A DNA stretch of 64,000 nucleotides from Anaerolineales bacterium (GTDB lineage Bacteria; Chloroflexota; Anaerolineae; Aggregatilineales; UBA2796), in NCBI GenBank assembly GCA_015075625.1, contig JABTTZ010000001.1:1922001-1986000 (forward strand), read 5' to 3'. Made by a program: the position numbers and the translations under genes. The notes beneath the pieces were generated by a model, which was not told where the DNA came from, did not search any database, and saw only the letters and a list, made by a program, of their open reading frames with translations. This document shows positions 18,281-26,792 of this stretch, piece by piece (within the stretch, counting starts at the first letter, position 1; every line of letters starts with the position of its first letter).

Positions 18281-18315
18281 AAAAAGGCAAAGCCCCCTTG
18301 TTTGTGGCAAGGGGG
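18281..18315 (-). terminator. Rho-independent terminator after the 18,325 gene
   Basis: A perfect 8-bp stem CCCCCTTG / CAAGGGGG (18,293-18,300 and 18,308-18,315) with a 7-base loop. On the - strand it is followed after 8 bases by a five-T run (18,281-18,285). It lies ten bases past the stop at 18,325. Confidence 0.6.
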
Positions 18316-18324
18316 TGAAAAGCA

Positions 18325-18666
18325 CTAACTTTGCGGTGTCGGATGGCGCAGCATAAGCGCACACCCACTCCGCATTCTATCTATGTCGACACTCTGGGAA
18401 CGTACCCAGAGGTAACGCCCTTCGTACATCACCTCCAAATACCCCCCAACACTTGCCATGATAAATATTTCCTGATTTTCATTCAGGTACGTATAAACAC
18501 CTGAATCGTTTGAAAACCCATTAAACAGAGGGGCATCATTTATCAGCCGTGCTGAGCAGCTATATGGAGGCGTGGTGTGAGCTGAACCAAGAATAAAGCC
18601 AACAAATAACCCGAGTACCCAACCAAGCACCCACCAAGTATTGAAACCTCGCATTTTGTTCACCAT
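18325..18666 (-). CDS. Small single-pass membrane protein with SH3-like tail
   Basis: 113 residues from ATG 18,666, preceded by GAGAG. The longer open frame to 18,813 runs through a hairpin and looks like leader RNA. One transmembrane helix lies near residues 9-28 (WWVLGWVLGLFVGFILG), followed by an extracytoplasmic domain whose strands (EIFIMASVGGYLEVMYEGRYLWV) resemble a bacterial SH3 fold. It may be an envelope protein of the mobile element. No close family was recognised. Confidence 0.6.
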   Translation of the reverse strand: MVNKMRGFNTWWVLGWVLGLFVGFILGSAHTTPPYSCSARLINDAPLFNGFSNDSGVYTYLNENQEIFIMASVGGYLEVMYEGRYLWVRSQSVDIDRMRSGCALMLRHPTPQS

Positions 18667-18713
18667 TTCTCTCGGTAGCCACCCATATGGTAGCTTTCCA
18701 AACCGGAGAAGCC

Positions 18714-18762
18714 CTTGTAAGGCAAAGAAAACACCGGAGAGATATCCTCTTTGCCTTACAAG
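18714..18762 (-). promoter_or_regulatory. Perfect 14-bp inverted repeat in the 5' leader
   Basis: CTTGTAAGGCAAAG (18,714-18,727) and CTTTGCCTTACAAG (18,749-18,762) are exact inverted copies with a 21-bp loop, about 50 bp before the start of the membrane-protein gene. This would form a strong RNA hairpin in the - strand transcript, so an attenuator or operator is likely. No T-run follows. Confidence 0.6.
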
Positions 18763-19035
18763 ATAAGGTTGTTTAATAGTGCTTTTTAAGGGGCGTTGAG
18801 AGACGTGTTTCAATCGCTATGACAGAAAAATGTCATCACAACTATATATTAGTATATAACTTACAGCCTATAATGTCAACTTTGTGGATGTACTAGCATG
18901 TTACCAAAGGGAAGTATTGTGGAGAAAAGATATTTAGACGTTCGAGTAATTGAATCTCACAGTGAAAATGTCCTATAATTTCCGGGTCGCCGCTAGGTAT
19001 ACTATCTATTTCAAGTCCAAATATATTTAGTGAAT

Positions 19036-19536
19036 TTACTCACCCCCACCAAGTAATGACCATCCCAAACTATCAAGGTCATCAAGTTCTGACAATGCTC
19101 CATCTTCATCAGTCAGGTCAGCCAGTAGCTCGTAGAGTTTGGCACGCGGCGACTGTCCAGATGGAGTCGAATTTGCTCGAACAAAGTCTTCTCGCTCTGT
19201 AATCTGTTGGCGGACTTCCGCTTTCGCAAGGGCTGGAAGTGTTTCTGCCTTTCGCTGACTTTCAAACCATTGCCAACTATCAACGATCAAGCGTTCTCGG
19301 TGTTCGTGATACCCAAGTCCCCAAAATGTGTACAGCTTCTTGGGCTGCTCGGCGCGGCAACTGATGGTCACAAACAAATATTCGCCAAAACTGTTGCTGT
19401 CTTCCTTGATTTCATGAATATCTACATCTGGTTGCATTACAATGGCGAGAAATCGGTTGTGAGTTACGTGGTCGTAGAGCTTTTCTCGCTCGGTAAAACT
19501 GAAACACGGATTTGGCTGACGTTCGTTTGCTGACAT
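19036..19536 (-). CDS. Hypothetical protein downstream of the DUF2958 gene
   Basis: 166 residues, starting 8 bp after the DUF2958 gene stop. I recognise no family. The first ~95 residues are folded-looking (REKLYDHVTHNRFLAIVMQP, then strands around LFVTISCRAEQ and TFWGLGYHEHRERL). The C-terminal third is a charged helix and an acidic tail (LTDEDGALSELDDLDS). It is probably co-expressed with the DUF2958 protein. Such pairs are typical of plasmid and ICE cargo. Confidence 0.6.
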   Translation of the reverse strand: MSANERQPNPCFSFTEREKLYDHVTHNRFLAIVMQPDVDIHEIKEDSNSFGEYLFVTISCRAEQPKKLYTFWGLGYHEHRERLIVDSWQWFESQRKAETLPALAKAEVRQQITEREDFVRANSTPSGQSPRAKLYELLADLTDEDGALSELDDLDSLGWSLLGGGE

Positions 19537-19544
19537 AACTGAAA

Positions 19545-20414
19545 TTAGTCGTTATTCGCTCCCCGCCGTTCTTTGCGATGCTTATCTTGAAGGTCTTTCA
19601 GGGAAATTGGAGTAAAGTGTCGATCACGTTCTACTGGAAGTTGCAATCCCCCACCAACACCTTCTAGCTCGGAGAGTGAGAAATAACCGAGTTCAAGTTC
19701 GTATCCGTCAACTAACCCGAAGAAAATCACATCTTCAATGCTAGGATCGTTCTGATCTACTTCGGTCAGAGTTTTATACGTTCCGTCTTTCATCACTGCA
19801 CTTGCTTCACTGGCGTACCATGTCCAGTTACTACTTGGAGTGAAAAACTTCACCTGAGCAAGGGCATTCAAGCCAATAGCCTCGTTCGTGTAGAGTTTTG
19901 GCAGCAGTTCTCTACTCTTCTGGTCAAGAAGAGGTTCTGGTCGCTGCGCGGGTGTTTCGGTGTGATCCCGTTTGATTTGTATGATGTTTTCCATCCGGCG
20001 GTCTTGGTTATTGTAGGTAATCAGATAGTGTTCGCCATCATCATGACCAATAACTTCAAGCCCGTTCTCTCCTCGTTTACGGGCAAGATAGCCGACTGCT
20101 TCGGCAATATCATTTGCTCGATCCCATGCTTCGTCGCGTGTTGAGAAGTACGGTAAGTCCATCTCACCGTAGATGTGAATGATGCCACCACTTTGCGGAT
20201 CGCTTGTTTCCCAGATGTCAAACGTCTCCCCAGACGGAAATTCGACCTGTGGCATCTTCTGGTTTTTCAACCATTCGGGATTAAAAAACGGAACTGTTGC
20301 ACCGCTATACTTGAGTGCCAAAATACGAGCAAGGATGTCCCCGTCAAGGAAATGCAATCCATGAATGAGGAGATTGTCTAAGCGAGTATGGGACTGTTTT
20401 TCGATCCATGACAT
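19545..20414 (-). CDS. DUF2958-domain protein
   Basis: About 289 residues from ATG 20,414, the start that clears the upstream gene's stop at 20,432; an in-frame start at 20,480 would overlap that gene. The C-terminal ~120 residues match DUF2958 as I know it: [49 protein letters not shown] and LPVERDRHF. The N-terminal ~150 residues are unassigned ([15 protein letters not shown] region). DUF2958 proteins occur mostly on plasmids and conjugative elements, which supports the mobile nature of this block. The biochemical role is unknown. Confidence 0.8.
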   Translation of the reverse strand: MSWIEKQSHTRLDNLLIHGLHFLDGDILARILALKYSGATVPFFNPEWLKNQKMPQVEFPSGETFDIWETSDPQSGGIIHIYGEMDLPYFSTRDEAWDRANDIAEAVGYLARKRGENGLEVIGHDDGEHYLITYNNQDRRMENIIQIKRDHTETPAQRPEPLLDQKSRELLPKLYTNEAIGLNALAQVKFFTPSSNWTWYASEASAVMKDGTYKTLTEVDQNDPSIEDVIFFGLVDGYELELGYFSLSELEGVGGGLQLPVERDRHFTPISLKDLQDKHRKERRGANND

Positions 20415-20431
20415 ATACGCTTTCAGAGTAG

Positions 20432-20635
20432 TCAATGTGATGTGCCTGCTGCGCCCAAGTACACAACATCTAATCGCCATTCATCCGTGAGCGAAGGACG
20501 AATCATATAGTGTTCACTGATATTCACGCCAACAAGCTCAAATTCGTTCTTCCCTATTTGCCAAACATGTGTAACTGGTTTCTCAAGGGGCGTATATGTT
20601 GAAAATGGGGTAAAAATAGGGAGGTATTTCTTCAT
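20432..20635 (-). CDS. Small hypothetical protein upstream of the DUF2958 gene
   Basis: 67 residues from ATG 20,635 ([11 protein letters not shown]); an open frame to a TTG at 20,695 adds 20 hydrophobic residues. The composition is protein-like with beta-strand pattern ([28 protein letters not shown]). It ends 17 bp before the DUF2958 start, suggesting one operon. No family was recognised, and the ribosome site is weak for both starts. Confidence 0.5.
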   Translation of the reverse strand: MKKYLPIFTPFSTYTPLEKPVTHVWQIGKNEFELVGVNISEHYMIRPSLTDEWRLDVVYLGAAGTSH

Positions 20636-20775
20636 GCCTATAGCTGCACCATAACAGATGGCGATAGGCAAGTAAAGTAGCGAATAGTCGATCAAAATTC
20701 AGGATGGAAAGATGAGTGCTATACGCTTGTTAGAAGCGAATTTGCCAATAACTGTTTTACGACCCTATCTTATCA

Positions 20776-21054
20776 GTGGCTTCGTTTTCTGCTGACGCGC
20801 TTGCGCCCTATCTCACTGAAAACGAGCAGTTCATTATAACCATACTGCGCGGCGCGTTACCAGAAAACCATGACGGCATTTCTTTGCACGAACTCTGCCT
20901 GCACCTGACAGAAATTCTCCGAAAATCATTTCCTGATGAGCTTCCTCTAGAGCATCCTGTTGCCAAGCGTCTTAAAGTCCTTGCGAGTCAAGCAATCGTC
21001 ACAAAATACTCATCGCGGACAATAAAATTATCACCAGTTGAAAGATTAATTTGA
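20776..21054 (+). CDS. Small hypothetical protein, possibly winged-helix
   Basis: 92 residues from GTG 20,776, on the opposite strand to its neighbours and ending 1 bp before the convergent paralog B gene. The pattern GISLHELCLHLTEILR, then HPVAKRLKVLASQAIV and a short strand SSRTIKLS, resembles a winged-helix DNA-binding fold. No ribosome site is clear. It is kept because the composition is protein-like and it fills the gap exactly; it could still be a chance ORF. Confidence 0.45.
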   Translation: MASFSADALAPYLTENEQFIITILRGALPENHDGISLHELCLHLTEILRKSFPDELPLEHPVAKRLKVLASQAIVTKYSSRTIKLSPVERLI

Positions 21055-21055
21055 T

Positions 21056-22990
21056 CTATTTATTAGGAATTTTATTCTGCAATATTGCCTGTGCGGCATC
21101 ACAACAGATTTCCCGATAAGTTTTATCTTTTGCGATTGTGGTGAGTGCATCGACAAACAACTCTGGTCGATGTCCCATTGCTTGTATGACATCTAGCCCC
21201 AAACCATAGTTGAAGTAATCGTAGTCTTTTGCAATCGAGGTGAGTGCATCGACAAACAACTCTGGTCGATGTCCCATTGCTTGTATGGCAGCACGACAGA
21301 TTTCCGGATAAGTTTTATCTTTTGCAATTGTAGTGAAGACATCGACAAACAACTCTGGTCGATTTCTCATTGTTCTTATAGCTTTCGTTCTCACATTTCC
21401 ATTTTTTAATACAACGTCAACACTGTCATATCCTGTTAGGGCGAGCATGTGAGTGAACATTGTATTATTCATAACCTGACCTTTTGCAATCGAGGTGAGT
21501 GCATCGACAAACAACTCTGGTCGATGTCCCATTGCTTGTACAACTTGTTCTCTTACCCAAGGGTTATTGTCCTCTGCTAAGAGGTGGAGCTCCTCTGCAT
21601 ATAACTCTGGATTCTCAGACACTACGTTAGCTGCTCTCTCTCTTATATTTTGTCTTTTGCTACGAATCAGCTTTGGCAAAATTTCTTGTACTTCTACTCG
21701 CGTAAAGCATTGTTCTTGCAGTTCTGCGATTCGAGGGTCATCTTCATAACCAAATCCCTCTATCCCGCCATTCACTTCATAGAGAAAAAGCAAATCTTTC
21801 TGTGAAAGCGATTCACCCTTCTTGACTTTCTTCTCTATAGCCGTCAATTTTCGCATATCTTCCATTTTTTTGAAGTATTTGTCACCACCTTTTTCTCTCA
21901 ACTCATCACTGTGAAGCATCTTACTCACTTCGCCAAGCATTTCTGGTTCAAGATTTTGGTCTTGGGCAACACCCCGTACTTCTGTCACGCCAAGATGGGT
22001 CACGCTAATGGCAGCTCTAGGGATAGTGGCGTGTTTCTCCTTGTCGTAGGAGAAGTAGACGTAGAAATCCCCTTGGTCTACGTAAGACTGCGCGGTGGCT
22101 CGTCCAACGATACACCAACCTGTGTCATAACCTAGAATGGCTTCTGAGAGCGCCGTGCCGCCGCTGCCTTTGTCGTACTTCACCCATTTACCTTCGGTGG
22201 TTCGTTCTTTTCCTTCTTGATGCTTTGTAATTTCCGCGAGATGACGAATACTGTCTGCATACAAAGTTCCAAAATCACCCACTTCTACTAACTTTGCTCG
22301 CTCTGGGTGAGTGGTTTTGAAGGTTTTCCACAACTCCTGGGATCTTTTCCATTCTCTAGATGCAACTTCTTCTTTTGGTTGTGTACCTAAAGTAGCAGTT
22401 TTTCGCAAAAGATCATTGTAAACAAGTGCCAACACTTCGGCATTCAATTCAGGAAATGGTTTGGTGGTAGTTTTCGAACGGTTCTTGAATGTGCCTTGCT
22501 CTTTGTTGAATGGTTCATATTTAATGACCATTCTCAAGACATAATATCTGAACCACATGGGATAGTTGCCATCATTTTGGGCGAGGTAGTCTACCCATTT
22601 TTCAAGACTTTCTTGCTGGTTTGCCCGAATGCGATCAATTTCTTGATCTCTAGCTTCATCAGTGAGTTCTTTCCTTATCCCCAGTTGTTCAGCGGTAGCC
22701 CTGACCTGGTTGGCGAAATACGCCTCTGGGACATCCTCTGGAGCAGTGATTACCTTTTCGACGAATTGGTGACTGAGCAACGCAATATTGCGTTCTTTTT
22801 GAATGGGGTCTTGGGGATCAACGAGTTTTTCAAGCCTTTGGAGAAAGGCTTGGATTTTCTTCTCTGGGGCTATCTTTTGCCCTTCTTTATAGCCATCAAT
22901 CTCTCTCTTGGTGGCACGCTGGACACTCTTATCCTCACGAGCCATCTGTAGGAAATGTTTGTTGAGGAATGCTGCACCTTTTTCTGTCAT
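21056..22990 (-). CDS. HEAT-repeat protein with conserved N-terminal module (paralog B)
   Basis: 644 residues, same architecture as the gene at 14,329 but with fewer C-terminal ~30-residue repeats (HRPELFVDALTSIAKD type). The N-terminal module keeps GWCIVG, DFYVYFSYD and TEVRGV. The middle of the gene (22,182-22,561) is identical, base for base, to 15,830-16,209 in paralog A, while the two flanks have diverged. This points to recent gene conversion. It starts with the shared MTEKGAAFLNKHFLQMARED leader. Function unknown; a binding or scaffold role is inferred from the repeats. Confidence 0.8.
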   Translation of the reverse strand: MTEKGAAFLNKHFLQMAREDKSVQRATKREIDGYKEGQKIAPEKKIQAFLQRLEKLVDPQDPIQKERNIALLSHQFVEKVITAPEDVPEAYFANQVRATAEQLGIRKELTDEARDQEIDRIRANQQESLEKWVDYLAQNDGNYPMWFRYYVLRMVIKYEPFNKEQGTFKNRSKTTTKPFPELNAEVLALVYNDLLRKTATLGTQPKEEVASREWKRSQELWKTFKTTHPERAKLVEVGDFGTLYADSIRHLAEITKHQEGKERTTEGKWVKYDKGSGGTALSEAILGYDTGWCIVGRATAQSYVDQGDFYVYFSYDKEKHATIPRAAISVTHLGVTEVRGVAQDQNLEPEMLGEVSKMLHSDELREKGGDKYFKKMEDMRKLTAIEKKVKKGESLSQKDLLFLYEVNGGIEGFGYEDDPRIAELQEQCFTRVEVQEILPKLIRSKRQNIRERAANVVSENPELYAEELHLLAEDNNPWVREQVVQAMGHRPELFVDALTSIAKGQVMNNTMFTHMLALTGYDSVDVVLKNGNVRTKAIRTMRNRPELFVDVFTTIAKDKTYPEICRAAIQAMGHRPELFVDALTSIAKDYDYFNYGLGLDVIQAMGHRPELFVDALTTIAKDKTYREICCDAAQAILQNKIPNK

Positions 22991-23115
22991 CTCTGTATCA
23001 AATCATACGGGTGACAACTGGGCAAGGAGAGACGCAAACTGGCGAATATGAGACTGGCTGTAAGACAGTCTCGCAGAAACTTTATGACGCAACTAGACGA
23101 AACTGCACTATTGTG
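22991..23115 (-). repeat. Upstream leader repeat, copy B, with hairpin
   Basis: Repeated upstream of three leader-bearing ORFs. This copy includes a stem-loop at 23,050-23,072 (GAGACTG / CAGTCTC arms). It continues into a degraded copy of the 3' end of the coupling-ATPase gene: the sequence around 23,080-23,110 matches 25,190-25,220, which is coding there. The unit was therefore duplicated as one segment from the 25.1-kb region. Confidence 0.65.
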
Positions 23116-23221
23116 ATTGATTGAATCGTTCAGTCGGGTTAGTCGGGCAAGAAGTGTGGAGAAGAATTCAAGCGTTTTTCCACGAGAATATGGCAAGTTT
23201 AAATCTACGGGAACGGAAATC

Positions 23222-24931
23222 TTACTCTCTCATTAAGTCAAGTAATTGATTTTTGACCAATTTTACTCGGGGAATATAACTTGCATCTTGTTCAGGTAAC
23301 TGTTCTTCATCAAGGATTTTATGAATATTATCAATAAGTTCTAGAGTGGTCTCTACTCCTTCTTCTCTTAGGCTAGAAACCGCCAATGAAAAAAATTTCT
23401 TCAATTCATCCCACTGTGCTTTGCTTCTGTTATCACTAAGATTTTTCTGCAAGTTGTCAAAGCTTTTTTCATTAACTCCCACTAACTTAAGAACTGTCAA
23501 AACCATATGAGAACCGAATGTTACTTGGTTAAGCGTTCCGTTCAAAAGGTACACTACTGCCGCCTTTTTACGCTCTGAAAGAGCTAATTTAATCGATACT
23601 TCCTGCTTTTTCTCATTATATTTTGTGTTGGTGTTTTCTGTAAAACTCTTAACTTCTTTAGGTAGAGCTTCTAAAATTTGCTGAACAGCCTGATATGGGT
23701 CTTCTATTTTTTGTTGTATTGCTTGAATAACGATGTCTACAAACTGATCCGAAAATCCTTTTTGAGCTAATAGTTCTCTCATTTGCGTCTCATCCTGTGA
23801 GTGAACCTCAAAGGTTCGTGCAACAAACTCACCAACGGACTTGGTTATTCTTCGTACACTGTCTTCTAACTGTGTTGTTTGTTCGGGTGGGAGATCAAGT
23901 TTGATTGGTGGATGAAGTGCTGTGTTCTGTTTTTTGAATTGGTCTAGGTGATTAAATAAATGTTGTGGGTTTTTGGATAAAGAATCTACTAATTCTTCTA
24001 TAGCTTGTGCTTCTCTGTCCAACTCATCCACTTTTTTCTTCAAAGCAATAAGTTGCTCACTCCTCTCTGAATTATTAAATCTCAGAACGACACGGTAAAG
24101 TTCAGGTGACATTTCACTAGTTTGGTTCGGTGTCCCATCAATTTGGGTGAGAAGCTCAGATTTTAATGAGTTGTCATTTATTAGCTCAATGGTTCGTCTA
24201 TTTTGACTATTTCTTTTTTCGTCTTGGCTAAGAGAAGAAAATATATCTTTAATACCTTGCTTATTTCTTTTGTATTGTTCTTGCTTTTCCTCAAGTGTTT
24301 GTCGCTGCCGTTGTAAGTTGTCTTGTTTGCCACGCAATCTCTTCGCTAAACTACTCTTAAGTTCATCAATATCAAAAGCGCCGCCCACATCAAATATTTT
24401 TGCATCTACCCCTTGCTCACTCTGGCTCACCAAAACATTCAAGTCATAGCCAAAATCAACCAAAAAGATGCCTTTCTTCATTGCTTCTTGAATAGTCATT
24501 AATATCTGCTGAACAACACCTATCTCCTGTGTTCGCTTTTCTACAGAATCAGGCGTGTTTGCAAAGTAATCATTAGGACTTGAACCGTCTAAAAATTCGA
24601 CCACAAGAAGCGGAACATTTTCCGGTTGATATTTTAGATCTACCACACCAGAAATTCCTTTTAGTTTTCTGAGGATCTTCCCTTCTTGATTGATACCTTC
24701 TCTCACTGATGTATCTCTTGAAACCGGAACTTTAAGAGCTGCTTTTTCGCCATCAGGTCTTTCAATCTTATAGACCGCACCAACAGTTCCCTTGCCAACT
24801 CGTTCTAGTTCTTTTGGGGTTTCCAACTTCTCATCTGCAATTAAGTCAGATACTTCAGAAAAATTCAGATGCTTCATAAGAGTATCTTTTAAGGATAGCA
24901 TTATTGCTGCATTTTTTTCAAAATCGTTCAT
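23222..24931 (-). CDS. Divergent protein-kinase-like protein with coiled coil
   Basis: 569 residues. Residues ~40-195 resemble a protein kinase: GKGTVGAVYKI glycine loop, AALKVP with the lysine, LLVVEFLDG hinge, then FLVDFGYDLNVLV in place of the HRDxxxxN catalytic loop and AKIFDVGGA in place of DFG. These changes mark an atypical or degenerate kinase. The rest is helical and highly charged (KRLRGKQDNLQRQRQTLEE), with probable coiled coils to about residue 330 and a helical C-terminus. It has its own ATG 29 bp after an orphan leader ORF. I infer signalling or a structural role. Confidence 0.65.
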   Translation of the reverse strand: MNDFEKNAAIMLSLKDTLMKHLNFSEVSDLIADEKLETPKELERVGKGTVGAVYKIERPDGEKAALKVPVSRDTSVREGINQEGKILRKLKGISGVVDLKYQPENVPLLVVEFLDGSSPNDYFANTPDSVEKRTQEIGVVQQILMTIQEAMKKGIFLVDFGYDLNVLVSQSEQGVDAKIFDVGGAFDIDELKSSLAKRLRGKQDNLQRQRQTLEEKQEQYKRNKQGIKDIFSSLSQDEKRNSQNRRTIELINDNSLKSELLTQIDGTPNQTSEMSPELYRVVLRFNNSERSEQLIALKKKVDELDREAQAIEELVDSLSKNPQHLFNHLDQFKKQNTALHPPIKLDLPPEQTTQLEDSVRRITKSVGEFVARTFEVHSQDETQMRELLAQKGFSDQFVDIVIQAIQQKIEDPYQAVQQILEALPKEVKSFTENTNTKYNEKKQEVSIKLALSERKKAAVVYLLNGTLNQVTFGSHMVLTVLKLVGVNEKSFDNLQKNLSDNRSKAQWDELKKFFSLAVSSLREEGVETTLELIDNIHKILDEEQLPEQDASYIPRVKLVKNQLLDLMRE

Positions 24932-24959
24932 TAAACTCCTATCTTTAATTTCTTCAGCG

Positions 24960-25100
24960 CTAGTAAATTTTCCAATATCCTTGTATCAAATCAAGCTTTA
25001 CACCCTCAACTTCCCGATTTACTACGCGCTGGACACTCTTATCCTCACGAGCCATCTGAAGGAAATGCTCGCTGAGGAATGCTGCTCCTTTTTCTGTCAT
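24960..25100 (-). CDS. 46-residue orphan copy of the paralog N-terminus
   Basis: MTEKGAAFLSEHFLQMARED, then KSVQR, matches the first 25 residues of both HEAT proteins. It then diverges and stops at 24,960, just before the kinase-like gene. Either it is the relic of a third paralog whose body was replaced by the kinase gene, or it is a functional upstream ORF that couples translation to it. The shared upstream repeat (25,101-25,221) is also present. I favour a relic. Confidence 0.5.
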   Translation of the reverse strand: MTEKGAAFLSEHFLQMAREDKSVQRVVNREVEGVKLDLIQGYWKIY

Positions 25101-25221
25101 TTCTGTATCAGATCATAACATCCTATCGGTGCAAGTAGGGATGCAGACCGGCGAATATGAGACTGTCTGTAAGACGGTCTCGCAGAAACTTTATGCTGCA
25201 ACCTGACGGAATTGCACTATC
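25101..25221 (-). repeat. Upstream leader repeat, copy C, with hairpin
   Basis: The source-like copy of the leader repeat: its right end lies within the 3' end of the coupling-ATPase gene (stop at 25,191). A stem-loop GAGACTGTCT / AGACGGTCTC at 25,159-25,181 sits just past that stop, where it may act as a terminator or RNA-stability element. The same unit, mutated, is found at 22,991-23,115. Confidence 0.6.
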
Positions 25222-26792
25222 GTTCCTACACCAGAGCGAATGACGTAGGCTCGTCCGGGTGGAAATCGTCTCACTGCATTCAGATTTACTTTGCGCTGCT
25301 CCTCAAGACGAATTGACCCTAGCCCGGTCAGGTCAATCTCATCCATTTGATACGTCAGATGGGGCGCGGTAAATGTACCTGCCAGTTCACCGATCACTTC
25401 TGGGGTATCCGTTTTCATCAAAATTTTAGTCTGCACACTGCTTAGGATACGCTCTCTGATATGACGTTCCCGAACTGTTGAGAGGTCTTGGGTAGCAAGT
25501 AGGATGCCAAGATTGGCACTTCGAGCCAATTCAATCAGCGCAATAATGGATTGGTTCTCAAACTGACCAAATTCATCTATCACAAGGAGTGCAGGGCGCT
25601 GTTGGCGTTTCCCAACCCAGTCTTTGAAATCTTCGATCAGAAAATTTAAGAAACGTCGTGAGGTATCTCCCATCGCTGCTGTCCGAAGTGAAAAGACTGC
25701 GCCAGAGACACCATCTAGGCTAAATCCTTCCGGCGAAAGATACTCCTCAAAATCCCAGATCAAACTATCTGCGCGTAAGCGAAAACCATCAAAGTAGGGT
25801 TCATATCGCTCAATGGCACGCAGTTTTCTCGGATCGTGGCGATAACAATAGCGAAGCCATGAAAGCGACAACCGTTCATCCAGTTCCGAGAGAGAACGTG
25901 GTGTTCCCTCTGGGGAAAAGCACACCAGATTTAGTAGCGCCCGATTAATGTTCGCATAAAACTCCCCGTCGCCTATTTGCTGCTCGACATTAAACATCGC
26001 GGTTAAACGCTGCTTGATTGCCTCTGGTGTCCCAACAAACCCGTTATAGGGATCGCCTCGGTCTTGCGTCCCCATTTGAAAGACAGGAATAGTGGTCTGG
26101 CGGTGATCGTAAAAGAGGCGCTGCGCTCCGTAAGCGAAATCACGCTCCCCTTTTCCGTCCACAATAAATACATCTCGCTGTGTCTTGGCTAAAACTTGGG
26201 CAATCAAGTGTTTAATGGCTTCGGATTTACCGCTTCCGGGCGCTCCTATCAAAAGAAGGTGTTGATTAAGAAATTGTTCATCTGCCCAAAGATAGTCTTC
26301 TTGAAGCTGGAATGCGTCCATGTTTAACGCTCGTGCGTCTTTTTCAATGACTAATCCGATTTCAATCCCATACTCGCGGGTTGGCTCAAGTGAGAGGCGG
26401 GATTCAACATCACGTTCTTTGCGGCGTTCATACCGCGCTTCTTGGACATGAAGTGTATGATCCCAGGACGGTAAATTCAAATACCACTCGTGAAGGATGA
26501 GCAACACTTGAACAACGATTTTGGAAAGACCTCCGAGTGGAATGGCATAAATGAGCCAATATCGTAGGGTGTTATCATAGGCATGGGTGAAAAACAACAT
26601 CATCGCCCAAAGAACACTGAACCCTGAAAGCGCATACAACCAGGGCTTTGGGATGTCTTTGCGCTTGTATACCAATAGGATGCCAACAAGACCTCCAACA
26701 CCGAAAAAAACAGCGTACACGACGCTGACACACGCATAGATAAGAAGTCTCTCGCCCGTGCGACGGCGCGAAATTAGATGTTCATCAGGCAT
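25191..26792 (-). CDS. VirD4/TraG-like coupling ATPase
   Basis: 533 residues. Two N-terminal membrane helices (residues ~15-40 and ~50-75), a third hydrophobic segment near 80-105, then a P-loop ATPase domain: LLIGAPGSGKSEAI (near 180) as Walker A and ALLVIDEFGQFE (near 400) as Walker B, followed by LGILLATQDLSTVRE sensor-type sequence. This layout is that of type IV coupling proteins that feed DNA to a conjugation channel. It overlaps the upstream replication-relaxation-like gene by 8 bp. The matching relaxase and VirB4 are not in the window. Confidence 0.8.
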   Translation of the reverse strand: MPDEHLISRRRTGERLLIYACVSVVYAVFFGVGGLVGILLVYKRKDIPKPWLYALSGFSVLWAMMLFFTHAYDNTLRYWLIYAIPLGGLSKIVVQVLLILHEWYLNLPSWDHTLHVQEARYERRKERDVESRLSLEPTREYGIEIGLVIEKDARALNMDAFQLQEDYLWADEQFLNQHLLLIGAPGSGKSEAIKHLIAQVLAKTQRDVFIVDGKGERDFAYGAQRLFYDHRQTTIPVFQMGTQDRGDPYNGFVGTPEAIKQRLTAMFNVEQQIGDGEFYANINRALLNLVCFSPEGTPRSLSELDERLSLSWLRYCYRHDPRKLRAIERYEPYFDGFRLRADSLIWDFEEYLSPEGFSLDGVSGAVFSLRTAAMGDTSRRFLNFLIEDFKDWVGKRQQRPALLVIDEFGQFENQSIIALIELARSANLGILLATQDLSTVRERHIRERILSSVQTKILMKTDTPEVIGELAGTFTAPHLTYQMDEIDLTGLGSIRLEEQRKVNLNAVRRFPPGRAYVIRSGVGTIVQFRQVAA

